A stretch of DNA of 64,000 bases from NCBI RefSeq assembly GCF_029338555.1, contig NZ_CP119989.1, forward strand, positions 62,001 through 126,000, in the 5' to 3' direction. This DNA comes from Halobaculum marinum (GTDB lineage Archaea; Halobacteriota; Halobacteria; Halobacteriales; Haloferacaceae). Below the pieces are notes generated by a model. The model did not search any database. It was not told the DNA's origin and saw only the letters and a list, made by a program, of their open reading frames with translations. Positions 44,755-53,387 of the stretch are shown piece after piece. The position numbers and the translations under genes were made by a program. Numbering within the stretch: the first letter of the stretch is position 1; each line of letters begins with the position of its first letter.

Positions 44755-45927
44755 TCAGGCGAGACAGGCCGCGACGACGCGCAGGGCGTCCTCGCCGCGC
44801 ACCTCGTCGGCGAGCAGGGGGACGCGCTTCACGTCGCGGCCGCGGTAGAGGTCGGCGGCCTTCGCGAGGCTGTTCTGCTGTACCTGCCAGCGCCGCTGGC
44901 AGAACTCGCAGTCGTCGAGGCTCGGCGTCACGACCCACGACGAGTCGACGTCCGCGTCGAACTCGGCGACCTCTCTCGGGTCTTCCATCACGCGGTTGAC
45001 GACGAGCGTGTTCACCGGGATGGAGAACTCGTCGAGACGGGAGACGAGGCGCTTGGACTCGACGACGCTCATCTCCTCGGGCACCATCACCACCCGGAAG
45101 TCCGTCTTCGCGGGGTCTTGCAGCGTCTCGCGCAGGCGGGTGATCCGCTCTTTGAGGTCGTCGAGGTCGGGCTGGTCGGGCCCGCCGTCGCCCATCCCGA
45201 ACATCCCCTTCATCCCCTCCATCATACCGGAGAACTGCTGACGGAGCTTCATCATCCGCCCGACCATCGAGTCCAGCATCTCCGGCAACTGGAGCAGGCG
45301 GAGCGTGTGCCCCGTCGGTGCGGTGTCGACGACGACGCGGTCGAACCGGGGGTCGTCGAGGTGGTCGAGCAGTTGCCGCATCGCCGCCGCCTCGTCGGCG
45401 CCGGGCATCGTCCCGCCGAGCATCCCGCCCAGTGGCGAGTCACCCATCGCCTCGCCCATGTCGCCGAGGCCACCGAGCGGGCTGGCGTCGGGGCCGGCAC
45501 CCGCCCCCGGACCCCCTGCGCTGTCGTCCTCGCCGGTCGCCATCCCCGCGCCGAACAGCCCCTCCTCCATCGCGGCGTCGGGGTCGATCTCGGCGCCGTA
45601 CAGCGGCACGTCCTCGCGGATGCGCGAGGGCTGGGCCGGAATCTCGGTGTCGAGTGTGTCCGACAGCGAGTGGGCCGGGTCCGTCGAGACGACGAGCGTG
45701 GCGACGCCGTCGTGGGCGCTCGCGAGTGCGGTCGCGGCGGCACAGGTCGTCTTCCCGACGCCGCCCTTCCCGCCGTACAGCACGTACTCCGGGGCGTCCG
45801 GGTCAGCGAGTCCGGCGGCGCCCTGCATGTCGATCTCCGCCCCCATCCGGGAGGGGTCGGCGGCGGGCGCGTCGCCGGCGGACTCCTCCTCGATCTCGTC
45901 GACGGCCTCCACGTCGATGTCGGTCAT
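44755..45927 (-). CDS. get3: Get3/ArsA-type ATPase
   Basis: 390 residues. Deviant P-loop GGKGGVGKTT (52-61), switch I STDPAHSLSD (81-90), VDTAPTGHTLRLLQLPE (200-216), and a C-terminal CEFC pair (Cys340, Cys343) like the zinc-binding dimer contact of Get3. A Met-rich helix (GRMMKLRQQF to KGMFGMGDG, about 223-247) matches the part that binds hydrophobic tail anchors. Gly/Met/Asp-rich insertion 127-178 is unusual. Supports tail-anchored-protein targeting over arsenite transport. The N-terminal acidic extension is about 45 residues. Confidence 0.92.
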   Translation of the reverse strand: MTDIDVEAVDEIEEESAGDAPAADPSRMGAEIDMQGAAGLADPDAPEYVLYGGKGGVGKTTCAAATALASAHDGVATLVVSTDPAHSLSDTLDTEIPAQPSRIREDVPLYGAEIDPDAAMEEGLFGAGMATGEDDSAGGPGAGAGPDASPLGGLGDMGEAMGDSPLGGMLGGTMPGADEAAAMRQLLDHLDDPRFDRVVVDTAPTGHTLRLLQLPEMLDSMVGRMMKLRQQFSGMMEGMKGMFGMGDGGPDQPDLDDLKERITRLRETLQDPAKTDFRVVMVPEEMSVVESKRLVSRLDEFSIPVNTLVVNRVMEDPREVAEFDADVDSSWVVTPSLDDCEFCQRRWQVQQNSLAKAADLYRGRDVKRVPLLADEVRGEDALRVVAACLA

Positions 45928-46120
45928 TACCCCGGGGTCGGTCGCGGACGCTTGTCTATCCGTTGGTCGGGGAACGTCGAAATCGGTCGGCGCCGCGAGG
46001 GTTCAAATCGGATGCCGGGCCCACGACGACTCGGACGCACCCGGTCGCCGTCGCGACCAGCAGTCCGAGTAGCCCCTCGCGTGCCCTCGTACGCCCGGGG
46101 TCCGAGCCAGCCAGTCGGCC

Positions 46121-47221
46121 TTACCCGAAGTAGTTCGCCAGTCGCGTCGCCGCCTCCTCGACGCGCGGGGTGACGAGTGCGAACCGGAGCCACTCGTCGC
46201 GCGCGGAGCCGAAGGTCTCGCCGGGCATCCCGGCGACGCCCGCCTCGTCGATCAGTCGCTTCGCGTTGGCCATCGTCCCCGGGAAGTCGTCGAAGCGGGC
46301 GAGGACGTAGAACCCGCCCTCCGGCGTCGTGTACTCGGCGCCCGCGGCGTCGAGTGCGTCGGTGAACGTCTCGACGCGCCCACGGAGCATCGCGCGCACG
46401 TCGGCGTAGTAGTCGGCGTCGGTCTCCCGCAGGGCGTTCAGCACCGCCACCTGCGGCGGACGAGAAGTGGCGACGTTGACGAGCATGTGGCGCGTCTTCG
46501 CCGTGTCGACGAGGTGGTCAGGGAGCACGACGTAGCCGACGCGGAAGCCGGTGATCGCCATCGACTTCGAGTAGCCCGTCGTGACGATCACTCGGTCGCT
46601 ATCGAGCGTCAGCGCCGACTCGAACTCGCCGGTGAAGTCGAAGTGGTCGTACACCTCGTCGACGACGAGCGTCGCGTCCACGTCGGCGGCGAGGTCAGCG
46701 AGCGCGCGGAGCGCCTCCCGCGAGTAGACGGCGCCGGTCGGGTTGTTCGGGGTGTTCACGAGGATCAGGCTCGTCTCCTCGCTGGCCGCGTCACGGAAGC
46801 GGTCCGGGTCGAGCGAGCCGTCGCGTTCGGCGGGTACGAGCGTCGCCTCGGCGTCGAGTAGTTCCGTCTTCCCGGGGTAGTACGGGTAGACGGGGTCCGC
46901 GAGGAGCACCTCCGAGCCGGCGTCGCGGTCGAGCGCCGCCGCCATCGCGAGGTAGTTCGCCTCGCCGGTGCCGTTCGTGACGACGACCCGGTCGGCGTCG
47001 ACGCCGCGACGGGCGGCGATCTCCTCGCGCAGGTCCACCAGCCCCTCGCTGGGCGGGTACTGGAACGCGTCCGGCTCGGCGTCGGCGTACTCGCGAAGGC
47101 CGTCACGGAGGGCCTCCGGGGGCTGCCAGTCGGGGTTGCCCGACACCATGTCGACCACGTCGCGGTCTGCTGCCTGCGCGTACTGCATCACGTGGAAGAA
47201 CTTCGGGCGCTCGTAGGGCAC
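46121..47221 (-). CDS. PLP-dependent aminotransferase (class I/II)
   Basis: 366 residues. Fold type I: PSEGLVDLREEIAARRG, NGTGEANYLAMAAA, NTPNNPTG (156-163, Asn contact), VVDEVYDHF (188-196) and Schiff-base Lys219 in TTGYSKSMAITGFRVGY. C-terminal Arg in WLRFALVTP probably binds the substrate carboxylate. Closest to aspartate/aromatic-type aminotransferases, but the specific substrate cannot be read from the sequence. Divergent from the CinA gene. Confidence 0.93.
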   Translation of the reverse strand: MPYERPKFFHVMQYAQAADRDVVDMVSGNPDWQPPEALRDGLREYADAEPDAFQYPPSEGLVDLREEIAARRGVDADRVVVTNGTGEANYLAMAAALDRDAGSEVLLADPVYPYYPGKTELLDAEATLVPAERDGSLDPDRFRDAASEETSLILVNTPNNPTGAVYSREALRALADLAADVDATLVVDEVYDHFDFTGEFESALTLDSDRVIVTTGYSKSMAITGFRVGYVVLPDHLVDTAKTRHMLVNVATSRPPQVAVLNALRETDADYYADVRAMLRGRVETFTDALDAAGAEYTTPEGGFYVLARFDDFPGTMANAKRLIDEAGVAGMPGETFGSARDEWLRFALVTPRVEEAATRLANYFG

Positions 47222-47296
47222 GGTGTGTCGGCGATACTCCGGACGCTCGCCCCTTCACTCCCGCGGTCTTAATGCGTCCCCGACTGTGGTCCGACT

Positions 47297-47815
47297 ATGC
47301 GCGAGTCAGCTTCCGAACCGCCGATCGAAGCGCGCGTCGGCGACGCCCTCCGGGCCGCCGGCGAGACCGTCGCGACCGCCGAGTCGTGCACCGGCGGGCT
47401 GATCGGGTCGCTGCTCACCGACGTCGCCGGCTCCAGCGACTACTTCGACCGCTCGGTCGTCACCTACAGCTACGACGCGAAACTGGAGGAGTTGGCCGTG
47501 CCCCGCGAACACCTCGACGCGGAGGGCGCGGTGTCGGAACCGGTCGCCCGCGCGATGGCCCGCGGCGTGCGCGACACCGCGGGCGTCGACTGGGGCGTCG
47601 CGACGACCGGCATCGCCGGCCCCGACGGCGGCACCGCCGAGAAGCCGGTCGGCACCGTCTACATCGGCGTCGCCTACGCCGGCGACTGGGGCAGCGGCGA
47701 GAGCGACGCGACCGTCGTGCGCTACGAGTTCGACGGGAGTCGGACGGAGATCAAAGCGCAGATCGCGCGGCGGGCGCTTCGCGACCTCCACGAGGCGGTC
47801 GAGGCGCGCCAGTAG
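47297..47815 (+). CDS. CinA C-terminal domain (NMN deamidase-like)
   Basis: 172 residues, the size of the CinA amidohydrolase domain alone. Motifs [19 protein letters not shown] (N-terminal), [39 protein letters not shown]. The family's serine nucleophile sits in ESCTGG. In bacteria it deamidates nicotinamide mononucleotide; the archaeal role is assumed similar. A 75-bp divergent gap separates it from the aminotransferase. Confidence 0.93.
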   Translation: MRESASEPPIEARVGDALRAAGETVATAESCTGGLIGSLLTDVAGSSDYFDRSVVTYSYDAKLEELAVPREHLDAEGAVSEPVARAMARGVRDTAGVDWGVATTGIAGPDGGTAEKPVGTVYIGVAYAGDWGSGESDATVVRYEFDGSRTEIKAQIARRALRDLHEAVEARQ

Positions 47816-47886
47816 CGACGCCGTCGGCCCGCCCTCGGGCGGTCGATGCCGAAACCGTTTGGTCGCTCCCGGCAGCAGGGTGAGGC

Positions 47887-48393
47887 GTGAACAAGAAGGG
47901 CCACGTGCTGAACGCGATCTTGCTGGCGATTGGGCTGGGGTACGTCCTCCAGCCCTCTGGCGACGTGGAGACGTTCGTCACCATCGCCGAGTTGTTCGTC
48001 CCGCTCGTCCTCGGAGCGCTGTTCCCCGACGTCGACACCGCCTTCGGGAAGCACCGCAAGACGCTCCACAACCTCCCGGTGCTGGCGGTGTTTCTCGCGT
48101 ATCCGATCTACTTCGCGAACCTGCGGTTCGTCTGGATCGGCGTCCTCACCCACTACGTGCTCGACGTGGTCGGCAGCAGGCGCGGCATCGCGCTGTTCTA
48201 CCCGTTGTCGAAGACCGAGTACGGCCTGCCGATCGGCGTCACGACGTCGAGTAAGCACGCCGACGCCGTCACTGTCGTCATCACGCTCGCCGAACTCGCG
48301 GTGCTGGCGCTCGTGCAGTTCTTCCTCGTCGACTTGAACACCGGGACGCCCCGCGAGGCCGTCGCGACGCTGGTGGCAGGACTCCCGATCTGA
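47887..48393 (+). CDS. YdjM-like membrane-bound metal-dependent hydrolase family protein
   Basis: 168 residues from GTG 47887. About four hydrophobic helices. Family features: NKKGHVLNAI at the N-terminus, GALFPDVDTAFGKHRKTLHN (Asp and His ligands), LTHYVLDVVG, HADAVTVVI. These could form a metal site at the membrane surface. More family-typical than the paralogue at 6342-6845. Substrate unknown. Convergent with the PHP gene, 38 bp between stops. Confidence 0.8.
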   Translation: MNKKGHVLNAILLAIGLGYVLQPSGDVETFVTIAELFVPLVLGALFPDVDTAFGKHRKTLHNLPVLAVFLAYPIYFANLRFVWIGVLTHYVLDVVGSRRGIALFYPLSKTEYGLPIGVTTSSKHADAVTVVITLAELAVLALVQFFLVDLNTGTPREAVATLVAGLPI

Positions 48394-48431
48394 GACGGCG
48401 CGGTCGCGGCTGGTGGCCCGGCGCCGCCAGT

Positions 48432-49193
48432 TCAGTACACCGCCACGTCGTCGAACCGGCCGTCGTAGGCGATGTGGCGCGGGTGGGTCCCCTCCATCCC
48501 CGAGAGGAACAGGCGATCGAGTTTCCCGTAGGAGTTCTCGTAGCCGAGGTGGGCGAACTCGACGAGTCGACGCAGTCGCGTCGCGGGGTCGGTGCGCTTG
48601 ACGACCGACCGCGGCGCCTGCTCTTTGAGCGCGGTCACGAGCGCCGCCTCGCCGCGCACGTCGTCCTCGAACTCGGTCCACGCGGCGCCGACGGTGCCGC
48701 GGAGGTGCGCGTACGACGACCCGAACGTCGGGAGGTCGAACGCCTCGGCGATCCGGGCGCCGCGGTCGTTCTGGTGGTCGAACAGCTTCGCGTTGTACGT
48801 CTCGACGGCGTCGATCCGGTCGCGGTAGGCGCTCACCTCCGCCCTGGTGAGGCTCACGTTCATGAACTCCGGGTGCGGGACGAGCACGGCGGCGCCCTGG
48901 CGGTCGAACTCCGCCAGCGCCGCCTCGAAGGTGATGAAGTCCGGTACCGGCTCTGAGAGGCCGACGGCGAGCAGGTGGCGACGGTTCCCCCAGTCGCCGG
49001 TGAACACCTCGCGAGCGGGGACGACCGTCACCTCGTCGGTCGAGAAGCGGTCGGCGCGCTCGCGGATCTCGGGCAGTCGCGTGAAGTGCGGGGCGTACAC
49101 GAGCGTGTCGACGCCCGACTCGCGGGCGCGCTCGACGACGCGCTCGTCGAGCACCTTCACGTGCGGGTCCACCCGCGTCCGTCCTGCGGTCAC
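48432..49193 (-). CDS. PHP-domain protein
   Basis: 253 residues from GTG 49193. Trinuclear-metal phosphoesterase fold in outline: VDPHVKVLDERVVERARESG at the first motif, VYAPHFTRLPEIRERA at the second, VPAREVFTGDWGNRRHLLAVG at the third, VLVPHPEFM at the fourth, and VETYNAKLF. The second His of the canonical H-x-H is Lys here (DPHVK), so metal binding may be altered. C-terminal 60 residues (LRRLVEFAHLGYENSYGKLD) are a family-specific helical extension. Function unknown; a second complete PHP module is in PolX. Confidence 0.85.
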   Translation of the reverse strand: MTAGRTRVDPHVKVLDERVVERARESGVDTLVYAPHFTRLPEIRERADRFSTDEVTVVPAREVFTGDWGNRRHLLAVGLSEPVPDFITFEAALAEFDRQGAAVLVPHPEFMNVSLTRAEVSAYRDRIDAVETYNAKLFDHQNDRGARIAEAFDLPTFGSSYAHLRGTVGAAWTEFEDDVRGEAALVTALKEQAPRSVVKRTDPATRLRRLVEFAHLGYENSYGKLDRLFLSGMEGTHPRHIAYDGRFDDVAVY

Positions 49194-49288
49194 ACGCGGA
49201 GGTCGCGCGGGTCGCCGTTAGTGATTCCGCTTCCGGGCCGCGGTCTGCCACGGGAACGCTTAAGCGGGCTTGTCCTCTGCTACCGGGT

Positions 49289-49588
49289 ATGTCCTCCCGG
49301 TGGGCCTGTGGCCTCGACGGGTGTGATGCGGCGTTCGACACGGTCGAGGACGCCGTCGTCCACCAGACGACCGCACACGAGCGACACGAGTGTCAGGTGT
49401 GCGGCACCGTCGTCCCCGACGGCTACTTCGCCATCCGCCACGCCTTCGACGAGCACACCCGCGCCGAGTTCGTGCGCGCCTACGAGGCCGACTCCGACGA
49501 CGTGCGCGAGCGCGAGGAGATCAAAGCCGTGATCGAAGAGACCGCCGACCTGCAAGAGATCGTCGACCGGATCGACGGTTCGGTGTAG
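49289..49588 (+). CDS. C2H2-type zinc-finger protein (99 aa)
   Basis: 99 residues. First finger WACGLDGCDAAFDTVEDAVV with HQTTAH (C-x4-C-x12-H-x4-H), then CQVCGTVV with HAFDEH, two classical C2H2-like fingers, followed by an acidic helical tail. Could bind nucleic acid or protein; widely conserved in haloarchaea as far as I recall. Convergent with the Spt5 gene. Confidence 0.85.
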   Translation: MSSRWACGLDGCDAAFDTVEDAVVHQTTAHERHECQVCGTVVPDGYFAIRHAFDEHTRAEFVRAYEADSDDVREREEIKAVIEETADLQEIVDRIDGSV

Positions 49589-49686
49589 GCGGCGCCGACG
49601 CTCGGAACGGACGGACGGGTGGAGAGAACTGCTCCGAGAGCCTACCGCTCGTCGGAGTTCGCGTGAGCAGTAGCGAACGAGAGCAC

Positions 49687-49736
49687 GACGAGCGCGTCAG
49701 CGCTCGTCGGAGGCTGCTCGCGGGCCAACGGCCCGC
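49687..49736. terminator. Two strong hairpins between convergent genes, after Spt5
   Basis: On the minus strand, 18 nt past the Spt5 stop, GCGGGCC-AAC-GGCCCGC (49720-49736) forms a 7-bp stem with a 3-nt loop. Then GACGAGCGC-GTCA-GCGCTCGTC (49687-49708) forms a 9-bp stem with a 4-nt loop. No strong T-run follows either. They could end both convergent transcripts or stabilise mRNA ends. Confidence 0.5.
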
Positions 49737-49753
49737 TCGCATGGTACGACGAA

Positions 49754-50209
49754 CTACCGTTCGTCGCTATCGAGCACGCGGATCTGGTCGCCGCGCACCG
49801 TCACCGGAATCGGGACCGTCGCTTCATACAGTTCGACGGTCACCTGGTCTTTGCCCTCGTCGATGCGCTGGACCTGCGCCTTCTCGCCTTTGAACGGGCC
49901 GGCGATCAGTTCGACGATGTCGCCCTCGGCGATCCCCTCCACGTCGGGGGTCGGCGAGAGGAAGTGCTCGACCTCGGACATCGACGACTGGCCGGCGACG
50001 CCGCCGGGCCCCTCGACGAGGCCGCGGGCGTGGGGAACCTCCTCCAGCACGCGCCGGATCACGGCGTCGTCGTCGGCCTCGACCATCACGTAGCTCGTGA
50101 GCTGGTCGGGCGCGAGGACGGCGTGAATCTCTGCCATCTCCTTGCTGGCGATCATGTCCGCGACGGTTCGCTCTTGGCTCGCCGTCGTCTTCACCGAGTA
50201 GATGGGCAC
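49754..50209 (-). CDS. spt5: Transcription elongation factor Spt5
   Basis: 151 residues from GTG 50209. NusG/Spt5 family: NGN domain (1-88; YSVKTTASQERTVADMIAS, LTSYVMVEADDDAVIRRVLEEVPHARGLV) that binds the RNA polymerase clamp, then a KOW domain (about 93-148; EGDIVELIAGPFKGEKAQVQRID). Length and domain order are normal for archaeal Spt5. Starts 3 nt after secE. Confidence 0.97.
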   Translation of the reverse strand: MPIYSVKTTASQERTVADMIASKEMAEIHAVLAPDQLTSYVMVEADDDAVIRRVLEEVPHARGLVEGPGGVAGQSSMSEVEHFLSPTPDVEGIAEGDIVELIAGPFKGEKAQVQRIDEGKDQVTVELYEATVPIPVTVRGDQIRVLDSDER

Positions 50210-50212
50210 CGT

Positions 50213-50386
50213 TCAGATCCCTCCGGTGAACACCGACATGACCGCGAAGATGACGAACCCGAGGAACCCGACGAGGAAGATGCCCGCACCGGCGATCTTG
50301 GATATCTGGGAGAACTCCTCCCAGGAGGGCGTGCTCGCCAGCTTGAGCACCCTGACGTAGCTTGTCAGGTCGTACTTGACATCCAT
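50213..50386 (-). CDS. secE: Preprotein translocase subunit SecE
   Basis: 57 residues, ATG 50386 to TGA 50213-50215. N-terminal amphipathic helix (MDVKYDLTSYVRVLKLASTP), the conserved SWEEFSQISKIA (surface helix lying on the membrane) and one membrane span (GAGIFLVGFLGFVIFAVMSV). This is the minimal SecE that clamps SecY. It precedes spt5 by 3 nt, the usual archaeal secE-spt5 order. TATA-like AGATATAGAA is about 30 nt upstream. Confidence 0.95.
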   Translation of the reverse strand: MDVKYDLTSYVRVLKLASTPSWEEFSQISKIAGAGIFLVGFLGFVIFAVMSVFTGGI

Positions 50387-50413
50387 GGTTATCGGGCCTA
50401 CTTCGCCGCACCT

Positions 50414-50420
50414 TCTATAT
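50414..50420 (-). promoter_or_regulatory. TATA box of secE-spt5
   Basis: Minus-strand ATATAGA at 50414-50420, about 28-34 nt before the secE ATG (50386). Confidence 0.55.
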
Positions 50421-50572
50421 CTGTTGCTTGGGGGCCGAGCACCCCGGCGAGCGCGGTCGTCGCTCGCGGTGGCGGTGGCAGCGACGAACGGAGGGCTGTA
50501 CCTGCGGGGAGTCGCGACCGGCGGACTCCGAGTGGCTGTGCGCCCAGCCGATCCGAGGCGAGGGCGCGCCGA

Positions 50573-51760
50573 CTACTCGACGTAGTCGATGTCTTCGAGT
50601 CGGTCGCCGGCGGCGGCCTGCGCGGCCTCGTTGCGACCGTAGATCTGCGGCGACTCGACGCCCGTGACGACGATCATCGTGCGCATCGAACCGTCGAGTT
50701 CCTCGTCGATGGAGGTCCCCCAGATGATCCGCGCGTCGGGATCGATCCGGTCGTAGATCTCCTCGACGACGCCCTCCGCCTCCTCGATGGACATGTCGGA
50801 GCCGCCGGTGACGTTCACCAGCGCGGAGTTCGCGCCGGAGATGTCGACGTCGAGCAGCGGCGAGCGCAACGCCGACTGCACCGACTCCTGGGCTTTGGTG
50901 TCGGAGTCGGACTCACCCAACCCGATCATCGCGACGCCGCCCTTCTCCATGACGGTGCGAACGTCGGCGAAGTCGAGGTTGACGAGGCCGGGCTTGGTGA
51001 TCAGCTCCGTGATGCCCTTCACCGAGCGCATCAGCACCTCGTCGCTGATCTTGAACGCCTGGCGGACGGGGAGCTTCCCGACGGCGTCGAGCAGGCGGTC
51101 GTTCGGCACGACGATCACGGTGTCTGCCACGTCGCGGAGGCGTTCGAGGCCGGCCTCGGCGTTCGTGCGCCGGACCTCACCCTCCGCCGTGAACGGCGTC
51201 GTGACGATGGCGATGGTGAGCGCCCCGATCTCGCGGGCCGCCTTCGCGACGACGGGCGCCGACCCGGTGCCGGTACCGCCGCCGAGGCCGGCGGTGACGA
51301 ACACCATGTCCGACCCCTCCAGCGACTCGCGAATCTCCGACTGGGACTCGATGGCCGCCTCCTCGCCGACCTGCGGGAGCGACCCCGCGCCGCGCCCCTG
51401 GGTCTTCTCCTGCCCCATCAGGATCTTCGTGTCCGCCTCGATGTTGACCAGGTGCTGGACGTCGGTGTTGGCGGCGACGAGCGTCGCGCCGTGGATGCCC
51501 TCCTCGGCCATCCGGTTCACCGTGTTGCCGCCGGCGCCCCCGCAGCCGACGACGGTGATGTTCGTCTGGAGGTCCTTCAGGACGTCCTGCAGTTCCTCGT
51601 CGGTCATCTTCCCCGTCCGTGGGGCGTCTCCCGAGCCCGACGATCCGGCCGAGCTGTCGTTCGCGGCCCCGGCGGAGTCGGAGACGGGAGCCCCGTCGGT
51701 TCCCCCCTCCCCGGCCTCCTCCTCGGCCTCGGTAATCGCATCCTCGACGATGGAGTCCAT
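50573..51760 (-). CDS. ftsZ1: Cell division GTPase FtsZ1
   Basis: 395 residues. Tubulin-type GTPase that forms the mid-cell division ring. N-terminal linker (1-60) is long and acidic, typical of FtsZ1. [15 protein letters not shown] (70-84), tubulin signature GGGTGTGSA (160-168), [29 protein letters not shown] (T7 loop for GTP hydrolysis). FtsZ1 rather than FtsZ2 is judged from the position beside secE-spt5, as in Haloferax. The C-terminal IDYVE tail could be a partner-binding tail. Confidence 0.95.
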   Translation of the reverse strand: MDSIVEDAITEAEEEAGEGGTDGAPVSDSAGAANDSSAGSSGSGDAPRTGKMTDEELQDVLKDLQTNITVVGCGGAGGNTVNRMAEEGIHGATLVAANTDVQHLVNIEADTKILMGQEKTQGRGAGSLPQVGEEAAIESQSEIRESLEGSDMVFVTAGLGGGTGTGSAPVVAKAAREIGALTIAIVTTPFTAEGEVRRTNAEAGLERLRDVADTVIVVPNDRLLDAVGKLPVRQAFKISDEVLMRSVKGITELITKPGLVNLDFADVRTVMEKGGVAMIGLGESDSDTKAQESVQSALRSPLLDVDISGANSALVNVTGGSDMSIEEAEGVVEEIYDRIDPDARIIWGTSIDEELDGSMRTMIVVTGVESPQIYGRNEAAQAAAGDRLEDIDYVE

Positions 51761-51789
51761 AGGTATGCGGGTGGGTTGCTGACGGAGAG

Positions 51790-51797
51790 TTATTATC
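51790..51797 (-). promoter_or_regulatory. TATA box of ftsZ1
   Basis: Minus-strand GATAATAA at 51790-51797, 30-37 nt before the ATG at 51760. Confidence 0.5.
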
Positions 51798-51901
51798 CTT
51801 CCCCCTCACGTCTTGCATCTGTCAGACACCGTACGGCGGCCCTACGGACGGCTCGAAGCCGGAGACGGCGACGAGTCGACGCGGAAACGAGCGCGTACCT
51901 G

Positions 51902-53311
51902 TCACACCGTAAACTGCTCTTCTCGTTCTCTGCTGACAGTTTCGGGACGAATCATGCGCCCGTTCACTTCGACGGCCTCGCCCGCCGACAGCGCGCCGAA
52001 CTTCGGCCCCTCCGGGACGCCGAGCGTCCGCGCTCGCTCGGGGTCGAACGACTCCGTGCGCGCGACGACCGCGTCGCCCTCGCGCGTCACCTCGTCGTAC
52101 TTCTCCCGGAGCACCGCCGCGAGGGCCCCGACGAGTTCGTCGTACGGGCCCGCGGCGTCCGACCCGCCGTCGCGTGCGACGACCGGGACCGCCGCTCGCC
52201 CCGCCGCCCGCGTGCCGGCCTGCTCCGTCTCGAACCCGACCGTGTGCGCCGCGACCGCCGCGTGCGCCGCGTCGGCGTCGATTCCCTGCGCCTCCGCGAG
52301 GAGGGTGGCGGGCAGGTCGACGACGCGGTAGCCGTCGTCGGGGTCGACGCCCTCGCCGGCGCGCTCGCCGAACCGGAGGCCGTCGTCGACGGGGCACAGT
52401 GCCGCCTCCAGCGACGCCACCAAGTCCAGCGGTGTGTCGTCGACCGCGCGGACCCACGATTCGCCGACGACGCGCACACCGCGGTCGGCCAGCGCCTCGC
52501 GGAGCACCGGCCGCTCGTCCGCGACGAGCGCGTAGTCGGCGTCGCTGGCGCCGATTGCGGCGTCGAGCACCTCGGGGTGTTCCTCGGGGTGCCCGAGTTC
52601 GTCCAACTGCCAGTCGATGCCGACGTGGCCGACGCCCCACGCCGTCTCGCGGATCACCCGCTCGAACCGCGGGGCGTAGTGGCCGCCGCCGAAGCCGACG
52701 ACGTGCCGGGGACGCTCGGGGTCGCCGACGGCGACGGTCGCGCCGCGCTCGGGGAGGTCGAGCACCGCACGGGCGACCGCGCCGGCGCCCGCCGGGTCGT
52801 CCCACTGCGCCTCGTCGCTGCCGACCTCTGCGAACACCGCCGGCACCGCGAGCGCGGTCGGCCCGTGGTGGGTCCCCTCGATGGCGACGCCGTACTCGTC
52901 TGGCGCGTGTTCGTCGAAGCCGGCGAGGAGCGCCCGCTGGACGCCCGGGCACGCGGGCGCGAACGACCCCGCCTCACCGCCGTACTCGGCGGCGCCGAAG
53001 TTGCCCGTGAAGTGGCAGGTGAGCAGCGGCCCCGTGTCACCGGCGTGGCGGGAGACGAACACGAGGTAGTCGGGGCGCTCGGAGAACGCGGGCGTCGGGT
53101 CGGCGAGGCGGATGTGGAGGTCGTCGAACGTGCGGAGTTCGAGCCGTTCGTCGCCGTGGGCGCCCGTTCGGTCGAGGACGTGGTACGTGCCGCCGCCGTC
53201 GGCGTCGACGCGGTCGTCGTCCTGTCGCTGTGTCCAGTCGGCCAAATCGAGCAGGCGCTCGGCGATGTGGGTCGAGGCGTGGTCCGCCCGGGAGACGACG
53301 ATACCGATCAC
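51902..53311 (-). CDS. dtdA: D-aminoacyl-tRNA deacylase (archaeal/plant type, DTD2)
   Basis: 469 residues. Removes D-amino acids (and possibly other adducts) from mischarged tRNA. Family blocks: PDYLVFVSRHAG, TGPLLTCHFTGNFG, VAIEGTHHGPT, VGFGGGHYAPRFERV, GIDWQL. The conserved histidines in THHGPT and GGHY are present. The archaeal core is about 270 residues. The remaining 200 (about 275-469) are a haloarchaeal extension ending in KFGALSAGEAVEVNGRMI, whose role is unknown. Lies downstream of the exchanger gene at 53388. Confidence 0.92.
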   Translation of the reverse strand: MIGIVVSRADHASTHIAERLLDLADWTQRQDDDRVDADGGGTYHVLDRTGAHGDERLELRTFDDLHIRLADPTPAFSERPDYLVFVSRHAGDTGPLLTCHFTGNFGAAEYGGEAGSFAPACPGVQRALLAGFDEHAPDEYGVAIEGTHHGPTALAVPAVFAEVGSDEAQWDDPAGAGAVARAVLDLPERGATVAVGDPERPRHVVGFGGGHYAPRFERVIRETAWGVGHVGIDWQLDELGHPEEHPEVLDAAIGASDADYALVADERPVLREALADRGVRVVGESWVRAVDDTPLDLVASLEAALCPVDDGLRFGERAGEGVDPDDGYRVVDLPATLLAEAQGIDADAAHAAVAAHTVGFETEQAGTRAAGRAAVPVVARDGGSDAAGPYDELVGALAAVLREKYDEVTREGDAVVARTESFDPERARTLGVPEGPKFGALSAGEAVEVNGRMIRPETVSREREEQFTV

Positions 53312-53387
53312 TGGCGAGGGGTAGCGGACAGACGATGGAATACGCGTCGGTTTCGGCGAACGGGGCGACCCCCGGATCGACGCGCGT

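Noticed and set aside
49521-49742. 73-codon minus frame between the zinc finger and spt5
   Set aside because: Arg/Ser-rich, overlaps the zinc-finger gene antisense and spans the two hairpins.
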